Assembly (NCBI GenBank): GCA_019186985.1
Contig: JABARQ010000005.1
Span: 116,625 to 180,624, forward strand
Source of the DNA: Prosthecobacter sp.
Lineage (GTDB): Bacteria; Verrucomicrobiota; Verrucomicrobiia; Verrucomicrobiales; Verrucomicrobiaceae
Reading direction: 5' to 3'
Length of the DNA: 64,000 bases
In this document: in pieces, positions 1 through 8,585 of the stretch
Numbering within the stretch: position 1 is the first letter of the stretch
Layout of the letters: the number at the start of each line of letters is the position of its first letter
Notes under the pieces: model-generated
What the model was told of the DNA's origin: nothing
Database searches by the model: none
What the model saw: the letters and a program-made list of their open reading frames with translations, nothing else
Made by a program: the position numbers and the translations under genes

Positions 1-3000
1 CGGGCATGCTGTGGACATCGTCGGCGACCTGGCGCTGGTCGGCAGTCCTGGAGATGACAACCTGCGTGGCACGGATGCCGGAGGCGCCTACCTCTTTCAG
101 CGTTCAGGAACCACCTGGTCGCTGGTGACCAAGCTGAAGGCTGCTGATGGCAGGCCGGGTGATCGTTTGGGCGGCTCTGCGGCAATTGGCGGTGGTTTTG
201 TGCTTGTGGGCTGCCGCATGGCCGACCTCCCCGGCAAGGCTGACGCCGGCGCCGTCTACATGTTTGCGCGCAAGTCCGGCTTCTGGACGCAGACCTCGAA
301 GCTGACGGCCAGGGATGCGTCCGCCGGCGCCTGGTTCGGGGAGAGCGTGGCGATTGACGGCCGAAACGTCATCATTGGTTCGCCGACCGCCTCCGACGGA
401 CGCGGGGCTGCGTACCACTTCACGCAAAGCGGCACCACCTGCACGCAGAAGGCGGTCTTGAAGGCGAGTGATGCGCAGCCTGGCGACGGGTTTGGGGGTG
501 CGGTGGCGGTCAGCGGGGGCAGGGCCTTCATCGGCGCGCCCCTGAGAAGCTCCGCCCGCGGTGCGGTGTATTCCTTTGAACTGGCGGGCTCCACCTGGCT
601 CCAGGTTCAGACGCTGACGCACAGCGCAGGCTCAGCCGGTGACCTTTTTGGAGATTCGATGGTGCTGGACTTCCCCAGGGCCGTCGTTGGCGCTCCGGGC
701 CGTGATTCCGCCGCAGGTGCGGCTTATGTTTTTGGACGCTCAGGAAACACCTGGGTTCAGACGCAGGAGTTGAAGGCGTCTGACGCCGCCGCGGGGGATG
801 CCTTCGGCATGTCCATGAGCCTGCACCGCACCACGATCCTGATCGGCGCCCCCGGGGACGATCTGACGAATCAGGACCAGGGCAGCGCCTACCTGTTCAG
901 TTCCGAGGGCGCCAGCACCTGGAGCCAGCAGGCGAAGCTGAAGGACGATGCCGGGGTGCAGGGAGACTGGTTCGGGGGCGCGGTCGCCTTTGACCAGACC
1001 ACTGCTGTGATCGGAGCCTTCCAGGCGGATGCCCCCGGCTGGAACAATGTGACAGTCGAAGACCTCGGCGTGGTGTACGTCTTCCGCGTGTTTGCCTCCA
1101 GCGGTCCAAGGGTTGCCGTGCGTCTGGTGGATCCGTCGACAAAGCTTCCTCCGTTGAACGAGCTTGTGGATGGGGACGGCATTTACTTTGGCGAGGTCCT
1201 TGTCGGACGCTCAAGCAGCAACAGCTTCCTGCTTGAAAACCTGGGCGCATCCCCCTTGAGCAACCTCAAGGGGCTGGTTTCCGGGACTCATGCAGCCATG
1301 TTCTCCCTGTCGTCGCCGCTGCCGGCGAGCCTGCCGCCTGGCGGTTCCGTGCTGGTGACCGTGGTCTTCAAGCCGAAGAGCGAGGGCGGCAAGGTGGCGA
1401 GCCTGAAAATCACCAGCAATGATCCGGCTCGTCCCTCGATGAGCCTCCTGCTGAGCGGAGTCGGCGTGGTGCCGGTTCCCGGGGCCGAGGCGCCGCAGTT
1501 TGTCATTGTTCCGGAATCCCAGATGGTGCCCCTCGGTCAGAACGTCCGCCTGAACTCACGTGCCACCGGCGTTCCCACTCCAACCTACCAGTGGAAGAAG
1601 GGAACCGGGGTGCTGGCCGGCAAGAAGTCGGGCACCCTGAGCTTCAAGGCGCAGCTTTCCAGCGCCGGCACCTACAGCGTGCGTGCCGTCAACGTGCATG
1701 GTCATGATGATGCCCCTCCGGCGTCCCTGTACGTGGTCGACACCCAGGAGAAGCGCCTGGATGTCGCCGAGGGGCTGACTGCGACCATGAAGGTCGAGGC
1801 TGCGGGTGCGGGCCTGACCTATTCCTGGTTCTTTGTCAGGTACAATGAGCCGGTCGTGGGAAATGGAACACCGGTCACGGCGGGCGGGCGTTATGCAATC
1901 TCCGCTGATGGAAAGACGCTGACGGTGAGCAACCTGAACTCCCTGGACAGCGGCACCTATTCCTGCCTTGTCTCCGGAGGCGGCTTCAGCATGTTCGGAG
2001 GGATTCACCACCTGTCCGTGATCACCGGCGCTCCGCAGTTTTCAGACTTCAGCCTGCCTTCCGGCCGAATCACCAACCCCTACAGCTTCCAGGTTCCGGT
2101 GAATTCGTCGCCCTCTCTGCGTCCGGCGACCTTTGCCGCCACAGGCCTGCCTCCCGGCCTGACCATCAACGCAACCACCGGAGTCATTTCGGGAACGCCC
2201 ACCGGAGCCGGCAATGCCAGCTACATGGTGACCATCACCGCCACGAACGCCAAGGGCTCGACTCCCGTGACCAAGCAGCTCTACATTGAAGGGCTGAACT
2301 GCAGTTATGTGGGACGGTTCATCGGCCTGATTGAACGGGATGGTGCGATCAACGGAGGCTTCGGCGGCTATGTGGAGGTGAACATCCTGCCGACCGCCAC
2401 CTATTCGGGCTTCCTGAGCATCGCGGGTGTGAAGCTGCCGTTTGCGGGCAGCTTTGTCTATGAAGGCTACACGGCGGGGATCGCCGTCACCTGCACGGTG
2501 GCGAGGGACAAGCCCTACAAGAACCTCAGGTTCAGCTTTGAAATCAATCCGTCCTCGGACGGGCTGGTCGGCACGCTTCTTGAAGCCTCTCCCAGCACCC
2601 CATGGGACTTTGGCAGCTTCGCCGGCAGTCCCACCTTCTCCGGCAGCCTGGATGGCTTTGGCAACCTGGCGCGATTCAGCGGGCCCAGGGGTCTGGCCAA
2701 GGACCGGCTGGGATTCATCTATGTCGCCGACACCCTGAACCATGTGATCCGCCGGATTTCCCCCGGAGGAGAGGTGATCACCTTCGCGGGAGTTGCCGGA
2801 CAGGCGGGCCTGGTGAACGGCTGTGGAAGCGAGGTGCGCCTCAACCTGCCACGCGGACTGGTGGTGGATCTGAACGGTGTCATTTATGTGGCCGATACAG
2901 GAAACCGGGTGATCCGGGCCATCAGCAGCGAAGGCAAGGTCACCACCCTGGCGGGCTCCGGCTCCTCCGGCACTGCCGACGGCACGGGCGTCTCGGCCAG

Positions 3001-4648
3001 CTTTATGTCCCCCTCCGGCATCACGCTTGCCAGCGACGGCAGCCTCTATGTCACCGACAGCGGAGCCCACAACATCCGCAAGGTCACGCTTGCCGGCGTG
3101 GTCACCACCCTGGCGGGCAAGGCTGGCGTTGCCGGGGCGGTCAATGGTTCGGGAACCAGCGCCCAGTTCAACTCACCTTCAGGCATCACCGCCTACAACG
3201 ACAAGAAGCTGGGCGAATACCTGGTCGTGGCGGACTCCTCCAACCACTGCCTCCGCAAGGTGGTCATCAAGACCAGGGCCGTCACGGTTTTTGCCGGCGC
3301 CCTCGGAGTTTCTGGCGATAGCGACGGCCTGCCGGTGAACTCCCGTTTCAACACGCCTCGGGGAGTGGCCGTGGACGCGAAGGGGAACTTCTACATCACC
3401 GACAGCGGCAATGGGTCGGTCCGTCAGGTCAGCGCCCTTGGGATCGTGACCACGCTTAACCGCCAGTGTGACACCAGCACCGATCATCTGAGCTCCGATG
3501 TCAGGATTGGCGCGCGATCCAAGGGAAATGACTGCTGCGGCATTGAGGATCCGTCCTCGTTCATGGAACTGGATGGCATCGTCTGGCTCGGCGGCGCCCT
3601 CTATGTCTCCGACAGCCAGCTTCACAACATTTCCTTCGGACAGCCTGGCACCGCCTGCCAGATTGATGTACGCGCCCGTCGCAACCCCTGGGGCAATGAC
3701 AGTTATCATCCGGTTTCGACCCGCAAGGCGACCCCTTATGAATGCTTCAATCCTCCCGCCAGCTACTATGCGGGCACGTATAACTTTGCGACGAGCCCCT
3801 GCTATGAATTCACCGGCATGACCTCGCTGGTGCCGCAGGGCAGCGGCATTGGCACGCTCACGGTGAGGCTTGACGGCACGGTGACCTGGGCCATGACGCT
3901 GGCGGACGGCACCGCCGTCACCGGCAGCAGCATCCTCGGGGCGACCTACGACAACTACTATTACAACGAGATCCCCATCTATTCCATGCTGTACACGAAC
4001 ACGGGTTCGACGCAGGGCTGGCTGACCGTGTCCACGGACTATTTCATGCAGCCCACAGGTGCGGCCGCAACACAGGCCCAGGTGCAGACCTCCCCCTACA
4101 TGATGAACTACGTCGACGGCTGCCTTGGCTGGATGAAGGTCGCCCCGGCCTCGTCGTCCGTGCGCAATTATCGTTATGGCATCAGGCGGCATGGTGTCTC
4201 CGTCCTGGGTGAAATGATTCCCTCGTCATCTCCCGGCAGCGGTCTGGTCAGCCAGTACTTCCCGGGTTCCTCATCCAATGCCCTGCTGGGGTTCGATGAA
4301 GGCGGGCTGAGCCCCTCGTTCAGCCAGCCCTTCACCTTGAACAGCGACTTCACGGTGGACATGCCCTCCAACAGCAGGTCCCTGACCTTCAAGTTTAACG
4401 CCGGCACCCTCAAGTTTGACGGCACCTTCAAGCTGAGTGATTCGAACCCGGTCAGCGGTGCCAGCCCGGCCACGGTCAACCGCAACGTCAGCTACAACGG
4501 CGTCTTCCTGAGGCGTACGGGCAGGGGGCACGGCTTCTTCCTCCTGGAACAGCTTCCGAGCGCCGGGCCGCCGACCACCACGCCGACGACATCGCCCATC
4601 TTCTCCGGCAGGGTCATCCTGAACAGCGCCCAGTATAACCAGAATTGA
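1..4648 (+). CDS. Giant secreted/surface protein with FG-GAP, Ig-like and NHL repeats (5' end missing)
   Basis: The reading frame is open back to base 2, so the true start lies outside the window and the first GTG at 11 is probably internal. Over about 1545 residues the order is: seven FG-GAP-like (integrin-type propeller) repeats to about 360, each with a VxIGAPG-like core and GAAYxF strand; an ASH/HYDIN-like domain at about 375-480 ending in ITSNDP; two Ig-like domains to about 670; a putative-Ig (He_PIG) domain with GLPPGLTINATTGVISGTP; NHL repeats at about 880-1150 (IYVADTxNHVIRRI type); and a C-terminal region from about 1250. That region carries a TVTWAMTLADGT motif and a final GVFLRRTGRGHGFFLL motif, both with counterparts in the giant protein at 11226-16043. 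No transmembrane or enzymatic motif is visible. Extracellular adhesion or scaffolding is inferred from the domain types only. Confidence 0.85.
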   Translation, partial: GHAVDIVGDLALVGSPGDDNLRGTDAGGAYLFQRSGTTWSLVTKLKAADGRPGDRLGGSAAIGGGFVLVGCRMADLPGKADAGAVYMFARKSGFWTQTSKLTARDASAGAWFGESVAIDGRNVIIGSPTASDGRGAAYHFTQSGTTCTQKAVLKASDAQPGDGFGGAVAVSGGRAFIGAPLRSSARGAVYSFELAGSTWLQVQTLTHSAGSAGDLFGDSMVLDFPRAVVGAPGRDSAAGAAYVFGRSGNTWVQTQELKASDAAAGDAFGMSMSLHRTTILIGAPGDDLTNQDQGSAYLFSSEGASTWSQQAKLKDDAGVQGDWFGGAVAFDQTTAVIGAFQADAPGWNNVTVEDLGVVYVFRVFASSGPRVAVRLVDPSTKLPPLNELVDGDGIYFGEVLVGRSSSNSFLLENLGASPLSNLKGLVSGTHAAMFSLSSPLPASLPPGGSVLVTVVFKPKSEGGKVASLKITSNDPARPSMSLLLSGVGVVPVPGAEAPQFVIVPESQMVPLGQNVRLNSRATGVPTPTYQWKKGTGVLAGKKSGTLSFKAQLSSAGTYSVRAVNVHGHDDAPPASLYVVDTQEKRLDVAEGLTATMKVEAAGAGLTYSWFFVRYNEPVVGNGTPVTAGGRYAISADGKTLTVSNLNSLDSGTYSCLVSGGGFSMFGGIHHLSVITGAPQFSDFSLPSGRITNPYSFQVPVNSSPSLRPATFAATGLPPGLTINATTGVISGTPTGAGNASYMVTITATNAKGSTPVTKQLYIEGLNCSYVGRFIGLIERDGAINGGFGGYVEVNILPTATYSGFLSIAGVKLPFAGSFVYEGYTAGIAVTCTVARDKPYKNLRFSFEINPSSDGLVGTLLEASPSTPWDFGSFAGSPTFSGSLDGFGNLARFSGPRGLAKDRLGFIYVADTLNHVIRRISPGGEVITFAGVAGQAGLVNGCGSEVRLNLPRGLVVDLNGVIYVADTGNRVIRAISSEGKVTTLAGSGSSGTADGTGVSASFMSPSGITLASDGSLYVTDSGAHNIRKVTLAGVVTTLAGKAGVAGAVNGSGTSAQFNSPSGITAYNDKKLGEYLVVADSSNHCLRKVVIKTRAVTVFAGALGVSGDSDGLPVNSRFNTPRGVAVDAKGNFYITDSGNGSVRQVSALGIVTTLNRQCDTSTDHLSSDVRIGARSKGNDCCGIEDPSSFMELDGIVWLGGALYVSDSQLHNISFGQPGTACQIDVRARRNPWGNDSYHPVSTRKATPYECFNPPASYYAGTYNFATSPCYEFTGMTSLVPQGSGIGTLTVRLDGTVTWAMTLADGTAVTGSSILGATYDNYYYNEIPIYSMLYTNTGSTQGWLTVSTDYFMQPTGAAATQAQVQTSPYMMNYVDGCLGWMKVAPASSSVRNYRYGIRRHGVSVLGEMIPSSSPGSGLVSQYFPGSSSNALLGFDEGGLSPSFSQPFTLNSDFTVDMPSNSRSLTFKFNAGTLKFDGTFKLSDSNPVSGASPATVNRNVSYNGVFLRRTGRGHGFFLLEQLPSAGPPTTTPTTSPIFSGRVILNSAQYNQN

Positions 4649-4713
4649 GCAGGGCCTTGAGCCCGTCGCCCGGGGGGCGCCGGTCGTCCCGGGCCTCGGG
4701 TCCGCCGGCCTTT

Positions 4714-6150
4714 TCAGGCCAGAATTTCCGTGACGACGCGAGCCTTCGGGTTTTCCACCAGCACCTGGTCCGTGCCGTTCCTCTTGTAGCTCAGCTTCCT
4801 GGGGTCCAGGCCGAACAGGTGAAGGAGCGTGGCATGATAGTCGTAGTGGTTGACGACGTCCCTGACGGCGTGATGTCCGAACTCGTCGGTCGCGCCGTGG
4901 GCGTGGCCGGCCTTGAATCCGCCGCCCGCAACCCACATGCTGAATCCATAGGTGTTGTGGTCACGTCCGACGCTGGCGCGGCCCTTGGCTCCGGCGCGGT
5001 TTTGGATCACGGGCAGACGCCCCATTTCGCCCCCCCAGTGGACGATGGTGGTGTCAAGAAGGCCGCGCTGCCTGAGGTCCATGACCAGGGCGGCGGCAGG
5101 CTGGTCCACCTGCAGGCAGGCGGCAGGCAGTCCGGTGAGGATGCTGCTGTGGTGGTCCCAGGTCTGGTTGCCGGTGAAGATGGACACGAACCGCACCCCG
5201 CGTTCGACGAGGCGGCGGGCGATCAGGCAGCGCTTGCCAAACTCCTCCGTCGCCGGCTTGTCGATGCCGTAGAGCTTCTTCGTGGCCTCGCTTTCCTGGG
5301 AGATGTCGAGCGCCTCCTTGGCGGCGGTCTGCATCCTGGCGGCGAGTTCGAAGCTCTGGATGCGGGCCTCCAGGTCAGTTTCACCAGGTCGCGCCTCGGC
5401 ATGCTCGCGGTTGATGCGGTTGACAAAGTTCAGGTAGCGGGCCTGCGCTTCGCCCTTGAGTGACATCGGCGGGTCGAGGTTGAGGATGCGGGGCTCCTTG
5501 GACCTGACGACGGTGCCCTGGAACATCGAGGGCAGCCATCCGTTGGAGAAATTGTCCACGCCAAGCACGGGAAGGCCCCGGGGGTCGGTCAGGGCGACAT
5601 AGGCCGGCAGGTCCTGGTTTTCACTGCCGAGGCCGTAGGTGATCCAGCTTCCCAGGGTCGGACGGCCTCCGACAATCTGGCCATTGATGAGGGAGTAGAT
5701 CGACTGGCCGTGATTGTTCACGCCGGTGTGCATGGAGCGGATCAGCGTCATCTCGTCGGCGATGGCGCCCATGAAGGGCACGAGTTCGCTCATTTCAATG
5801 CCGCTCCGGCCATGCGGCTTGAACTTCCACTGAGGCCCCATGACCTCGCGGCTGGCACCTGCGGCGTCGTCATATTTCACCTCGCCGGGGAAGTCCTTGC
5901 CATCCAGCCTGACAAGCTCGGGCTTGGGTTCAAAGAGGTCGATGTGACTCGGCCCGCCCTGCATGAACATGGAGATCATGGCCTTGGCCCTGCCAAATCC
6001 ATGGGCGGGCTTGGGCGTGAGGTCATAATGCTGTCCGCCGCCGGCCAGGGCGGGGTTTGCAAGCAGGCCGTCCTGCTTCAGCAGTGAAGCCAGGGCGATG
6101 GTGCCCATTCCATAGGCACCGGAGAGAAAATGGCGGCGGTCGAGGATCAT
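4714..6150 (-). CDS. DUF1501 family protein with Tat signal
   Basis: This 478-residue protein starts with DRRHFLSGAYGMGTIALASLL, a twin-arginine signal, so folded export is expected. The mature part has the DUF1501 hallmarks, a family with an alkaline-phosphatase/sulfatase-like fold: SMFMQGGPSHIDLFEPKP near residue 60, ELVPFMGAIADEMTLIRSMHTGVNNH near 120, and DTTIVHWGGEMGRLP plus GRDHNTYGFSMWVAGGG toward the C-terminus. In Planctomycetes and Verrucomicrobia such genes normally sit directly after a DUF1549/DUF1553 gene. Here neither neighbour is one: upstream (minus sense) is the divergent hydrolase, and downstream the convergent end of the giant surface protein. The ATG at 6150 gives a complete Tat peptide. 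The substrate is unknown; polysaccharide or sulfated-glycan use is a common guess for the family, not shown here. Confidence 0.92.
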   Translation of the reverse strand: MILDRRHFLSGAYGMGTIALASLLKQDGLLANPALAGGGQHYDLTPKPAHGFGRAKAMISMFMQGGPSHIDLFEPKPELVRLDGKDFPGEVKYDDAAGASREVMGPQWKFKPHGRSGIEMSELVPFMGAIADEMTLIRSMHTGVNNHGQSIYSLINGQIVGGRPTLGSWITYGLGSENQDLPAYVALTDPRGLPVLGVDNFSNGWLPSMFQGTVVRSKEPRILNLDPPMSLKGEAQARYLNFVNRINREHAEARPGETDLEARIQSFELAARMQTAAKEALDISQESEATKKLYGIDKPATEEFGKRCLIARRLVERGVRFVSIFTGNQTWDHHSSILTGLPAACLQVDQPAAALVMDLRQRGLLDTTIVHWGGEMGRLPVIQNRAGAKGRASVGRDHNTYGFSMWVAGGGFKAGHAHGATDEFGHHAVRDVVNHYDYHATLLHLFGLDPRKLSYKRNGTDQVLVENPKARVVTEILA

Positions 6151-6324
6151 GCCTCCTAGTACGCTGCGGCAGGCCGCTCCTCTTGCCCGCCTTGTTGCAA
6201 AGATGGTTCATCAGAATGCCGGGGCGAAGCTGGCCGCAGCGTGTCATTTTCCTTGGCAATCCGGGGTGGATTCGCTAGCACTGCGGCCCTTCGGCACGAA
6301 TCCATTTCAAACCACCCCACCACC

Positions 6325-7128
6325 ATGCCCCACGTCAGCACCAATGGCATCCAGATGTTTTATGAAGAACGCGGCAGCGGCGACCCGCTGGTCTGCATCA
6401 TGGGCGTGACCGCTCCGGGCGGCGTCTGGGAGGCCCATGCCGCCGAGTGGTCCAAGCACTTCCGCTGCATTCTCGGGGACAACCGCGGCGTCGGTCAGAC
6501 GGACAAGCCCGAGGGACCCTACACCACGGCGATGATGGCGGACGACTATGCCGGGCTCATGGACTCCCTGGGCATCAGCCAGGCGCGGGTTGTCGGCTGC
6601 TCCCTGGGGTCCGTGATCGCCCAGCAGCTTGCGCTCCGCCACCCGGACAAGGTCCGCAGCATGATCCTCATGTGCACCTGGGCGCGCCAGGACCGCTTTG
6701 GCCTCTACACCTGGCAGCATCTCATGAAGTGCAAGGCGACGATGCGCCCCGAGGATTTCATGCACTATGTGCAGATGCTCATCTTCACCAAGCCATGGTT
6801 CGACAATGACGACTGCTGGAACAACATGCAGCAGGGGCTGAAGGACGCCTCCATCAACCCGGCTCCGCAGCCGGTGCATGCCATGGAGGCGCAGAGCGCC
6901 GCGGCGATCACCCACAACACCATCAGTGAGCTGAAGAACGTGAAGTGCCCGACGCTGGTGATCGGCGGCAAGAACGACACATTCACCCCGCGTTGGATGG
7001 GCGAGGAGGTGGCTGCCGCGATTCCCGGCGCTGATCTCCACCTCTACGACAACGCCGGTCATGCCTTCCACTGGGAGTGCCTGGGGGATTTCAACCCGCG
7101 TACAACCGACTGGCTGCTGAAGCACTGA
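6325..7128 (+). CDS. Alpha/beta hydrolase
   Basis: This 267-residue single-domain alpha/beta hydrolase starts MPHVSTNGIQMFYEERGSG, typical of the 3-oxoadipate enol-lactonase/haloperoxidase-like group. Visible motifs are an oxyanion region (CIMGVTAPGGVW), the nucleophile elbow GCSLGS with its serine near residue 95, an acid candidate in GGKNDTFTP near 216, and the catalytic histidine in DNAGHAFHWE near 246. The ATG at 6325 was chosen over an upstream in-frame ATG at 6241, because conserved family sequence starts there and the intervening codons look non-coding. The leader is CACCCCACCACC, with no Shine-Dalgarno. It is transcribed divergently from the DUF1501 gene and has no operon partner. The substrate cannot be told from sequence. 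Confidence 0.9.
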   Translation: MPHVSTNGIQMFYEERGSGDPLVCIMGVTAPGGVWEAHAAEWSKHFRCILGDNRGVGQTDKPEGPYTTAMMADDYAGLMDSLGISQARVVGCSLGSVIAQQLALRHPDKVRSMILMCTWARQDRFGLYTWQHLMKCKATMRPEDFMHYVQMLIFTKPWFDNDDCWNNMQQGLKDASINPAPQPVHAMEAQSAAAITHNTISELKNVKCPTLVIGGKNDTFTPRWMGEEVAAAIPGADLHLYDNAGHAFHWECLGDFNPRTTDWLLKH

Positions 7129-7502
7129 TCCTTGAGAGGCGCCTTTTTCACCACCTCCGAGACCACCCTGCAGTTTCCGGAGGCGGGGAGATGTCGGCAT
7201 CAGGCCGGCTGTTGCCCTTGAACTGGTGTGTCCATGACCTGCCGCCTGCAGACAGTTTGTCGGAAATCATCTTGCTCGTGCTAAGAAAATGGTTACAAGC
7301 GCGTTTGTATCAGCGTGCTTCGCCTGGAGGGCTGCCTTCACGACGCCGATTTTTTCGCGACTTTCCCATTCAGCATGATCCGCAACCGCCCTCTTCCACC
7401 TTTCCCGCATGATCGGGACTGTTGCGGGGCGTGCATGCTTGAGCTAGTCCGCACGGTTTGATATGCCTGTTGTATCCCGTGCTGTCAGCTTGAAAACCTT
7501 TC

Positions 7503-7534
7503 GGGGTATCGGCACCTGCCGTGCCCTGATTCCC
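7503..7534 (+). promoter_or_regulatory. Stem-loop in the infC 5' leader
   Basis: GGCAC (7511-7515) pairs with GTGCC (7521-7525) around a CTGCC loop. After a small bulge, GGGTATC (7504-7510) pairs with GATTCCC (7528-7534). The hairpin ends nine bases before the AGGAGGT of infC, a position where it could influence ribosome access. A regulatory role is inference. Confidence 0.4.
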
Positions 7535-7542
7535 AAATCCAT

Positions 7543-7549
7543 CCAGGAG
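7543..7549 (+). promoter_or_regulatory. Strong Shine-Dalgarno AGGAGGT before the ATT start of infC
   Basis: AGGAGGT lies seven bases before an in-frame ATT at 7557. Most other starts inspected in this window lack such a sequence, so this one decides the start of infC. Confidence 0.8.
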
Positions 7550-7556
7550 GTATCCC

Positions 7557-8480
7557 ATTAGCAATCCATTCCAAAGCCTTAACAGCAACCAGTTCGCCGG
7601 AAGGCCGGGCCAGGGCAGTCAAAGTCCAGCACCTCGACCAGCGGGGGCGCCGCCACCTCCCCAGGGACCGCGTCCTCAGGGGCCTGGAGGCTTCGGCGGA
7701 CAGGCAGGAGGTGGTTTCAACCGTCCTCCAATGGGGGGAGGTCCACGGCCGATGGGTGGGGGCGGTCCCAATCGAGGCGGTCGTCCCAACAACGGGCGTT
7801 ATGTCGACCAGACACGCGTGAATGAGCGCATTCGTTCGCCCAAGGTGCGGGTGGTGGACGGTGTCACAAACCAGATGTACGGCGTCCTGCCGACGGCCCA
7901 GGCGATCCGCATGGCGCGTGAACGCGGGCTTGACCTCGTGGAGGTGGCGCCGAACGCCGAGCCCCCGGTCTGCAAGATCGTCGACTACGGCAAGTACAAA
8001 TACCTTCAGGAAAAGCACAAGAAGGAGGCCCACAAGCATCACAAGGGCGGCAAGGTGAAGGAGCTGAAGTTCCGCATCGGCATCGACCCCCACGATTATC
8101 ACATCAAGATCGTGCATGCGGAGGACTTCCTGGCGGAAGGACACAAGGTGCGCATCCAGCTTCAGTTCAAGGGGCGGCAGATGGCGCACCAGGAGCTGGG
8201 GCATGAACTGGCCAAACGGATCAAGGAGGACCTGCACAACATGGGCCATGTTGATCAGGAGCCCAAGATGGCGGGGCGGAACATCAACATGCAGATCAGC
8301 CCGCTGCCGGAACAGCAGAGGCACCGCAAGTTCAAGACCCATCTCAAGGGCGTGACCGCGAAGGCGGACATCAAGCATCAGGACGAGCACGATCCGCGTG
8401 AGGACAAGCATGATCATGATGACCATCATGCCGACGATGACCATCACGAAAGGCCGCCGCCTCCTGCGTCGCAGGAGTAA
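7557..8480 (+). CDS. infC: Translation initiation factor IF-3, probable ATT start
   Basis: The core from about residue 80 is IF-3: VNERIRSPKVRVVDGVTNQM, LDLVEVAPNAEPPVCKIVDYGKYKY, then the C-domain with VKELKFRIGIDPHDYHIKI and VRIQLQFKGRQMAHQELG. IF-3 binds the 30S subunit and polices start-codon choice. The first in-frame ATG (7731) would leave the gene with no Shine-Dalgarno, whereas an in-frame ATT at 7557 sits seven bases after AGGAGGT and is open throughout, giving 307 residues. ATT initiation is known for E. coli infC, where IF-3 represses its own non-AUG start; the same autoregulation is inferred here. The 58 added residues continue a Gly/Pro/Gln-rich N-terminal extension of about 80 residues. 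The C-terminus is His/Asp-rich (KHDHDDHHADDDHH). Neither rpmI nor rplT follows; a terminator does. Confidence 0.93.
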   Translation: MSNPFQSLNSNQFAGRPGQGSQSPAPRPAGAPPPPQGPRPQGPGGFGGQAGGGFNRPPMGGGPRPMGGGGPNRGGRPNNGRYVDQTRVNERIRSPKVRVVDGVTNQMYGVLPTAQAIRMARERGLDLVEVAPNAEPPVCKIVDYGKYKYLQEKHKKEAHKHHKGGKVKELKFRIGIDPHDYHIKIVHAEDFLAEGHKVRIQLQFKGRQMAHQELGHELAKRIKEDLHNMGHVDQEPKMAGRNINMQISPLPEQQRHRKFKTHLKGVTAKADIKHQDEHDPREDKHDHDDHHADDDHHERPPPPASQE

Positions 8481-8507
8481 GGGCAAGTCAGCCACCCAGG
8501 ATCCTTT

Positions 8508-8542
8508 GCGGGGCTCATCCATTCGGCTGAGCCCCGCTTTTT
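8508..8542 (+). terminator. Rho-independent terminator of infC
   Basis: A perfect 10-bp stem, GCGGGGCTCA with TGAGCCCCGC, closes a 10-base loop and is followed by TTTTT. It lies 27 bases after the infC stop, making infC monocistronic. Confidence 0.9.
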
Positions 8543-8585
8543 CAAGGCGAGGCCGGTTGGAAGAAGGAGTGAGGGCCCCTTCGTT

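Larger units (their letters stand above)
7129..7556. other. Intergenic region and leader of infC
   Basis: This 428-bp stretch holds no credible gene. A possible promoter is TTGAGC (7439-7444), a 17-bp spacer and TATGCC (7462-7467), a weak match. Just before the infC ribosome-binding site lies a stem-loop at 7503-7534, described separately. Nothing else is recognisable in the first 300 bp. Confidence 0.5.

Noticed and set aside
4649..4713. GC-rich inverted repeat (GCCCGGG...CCCGGGC) between the first gene and DUF1501 as a bidirectional terminator
   Set aside because: The arms are short and no T-run follows on either strand, so I did not call a terminator.
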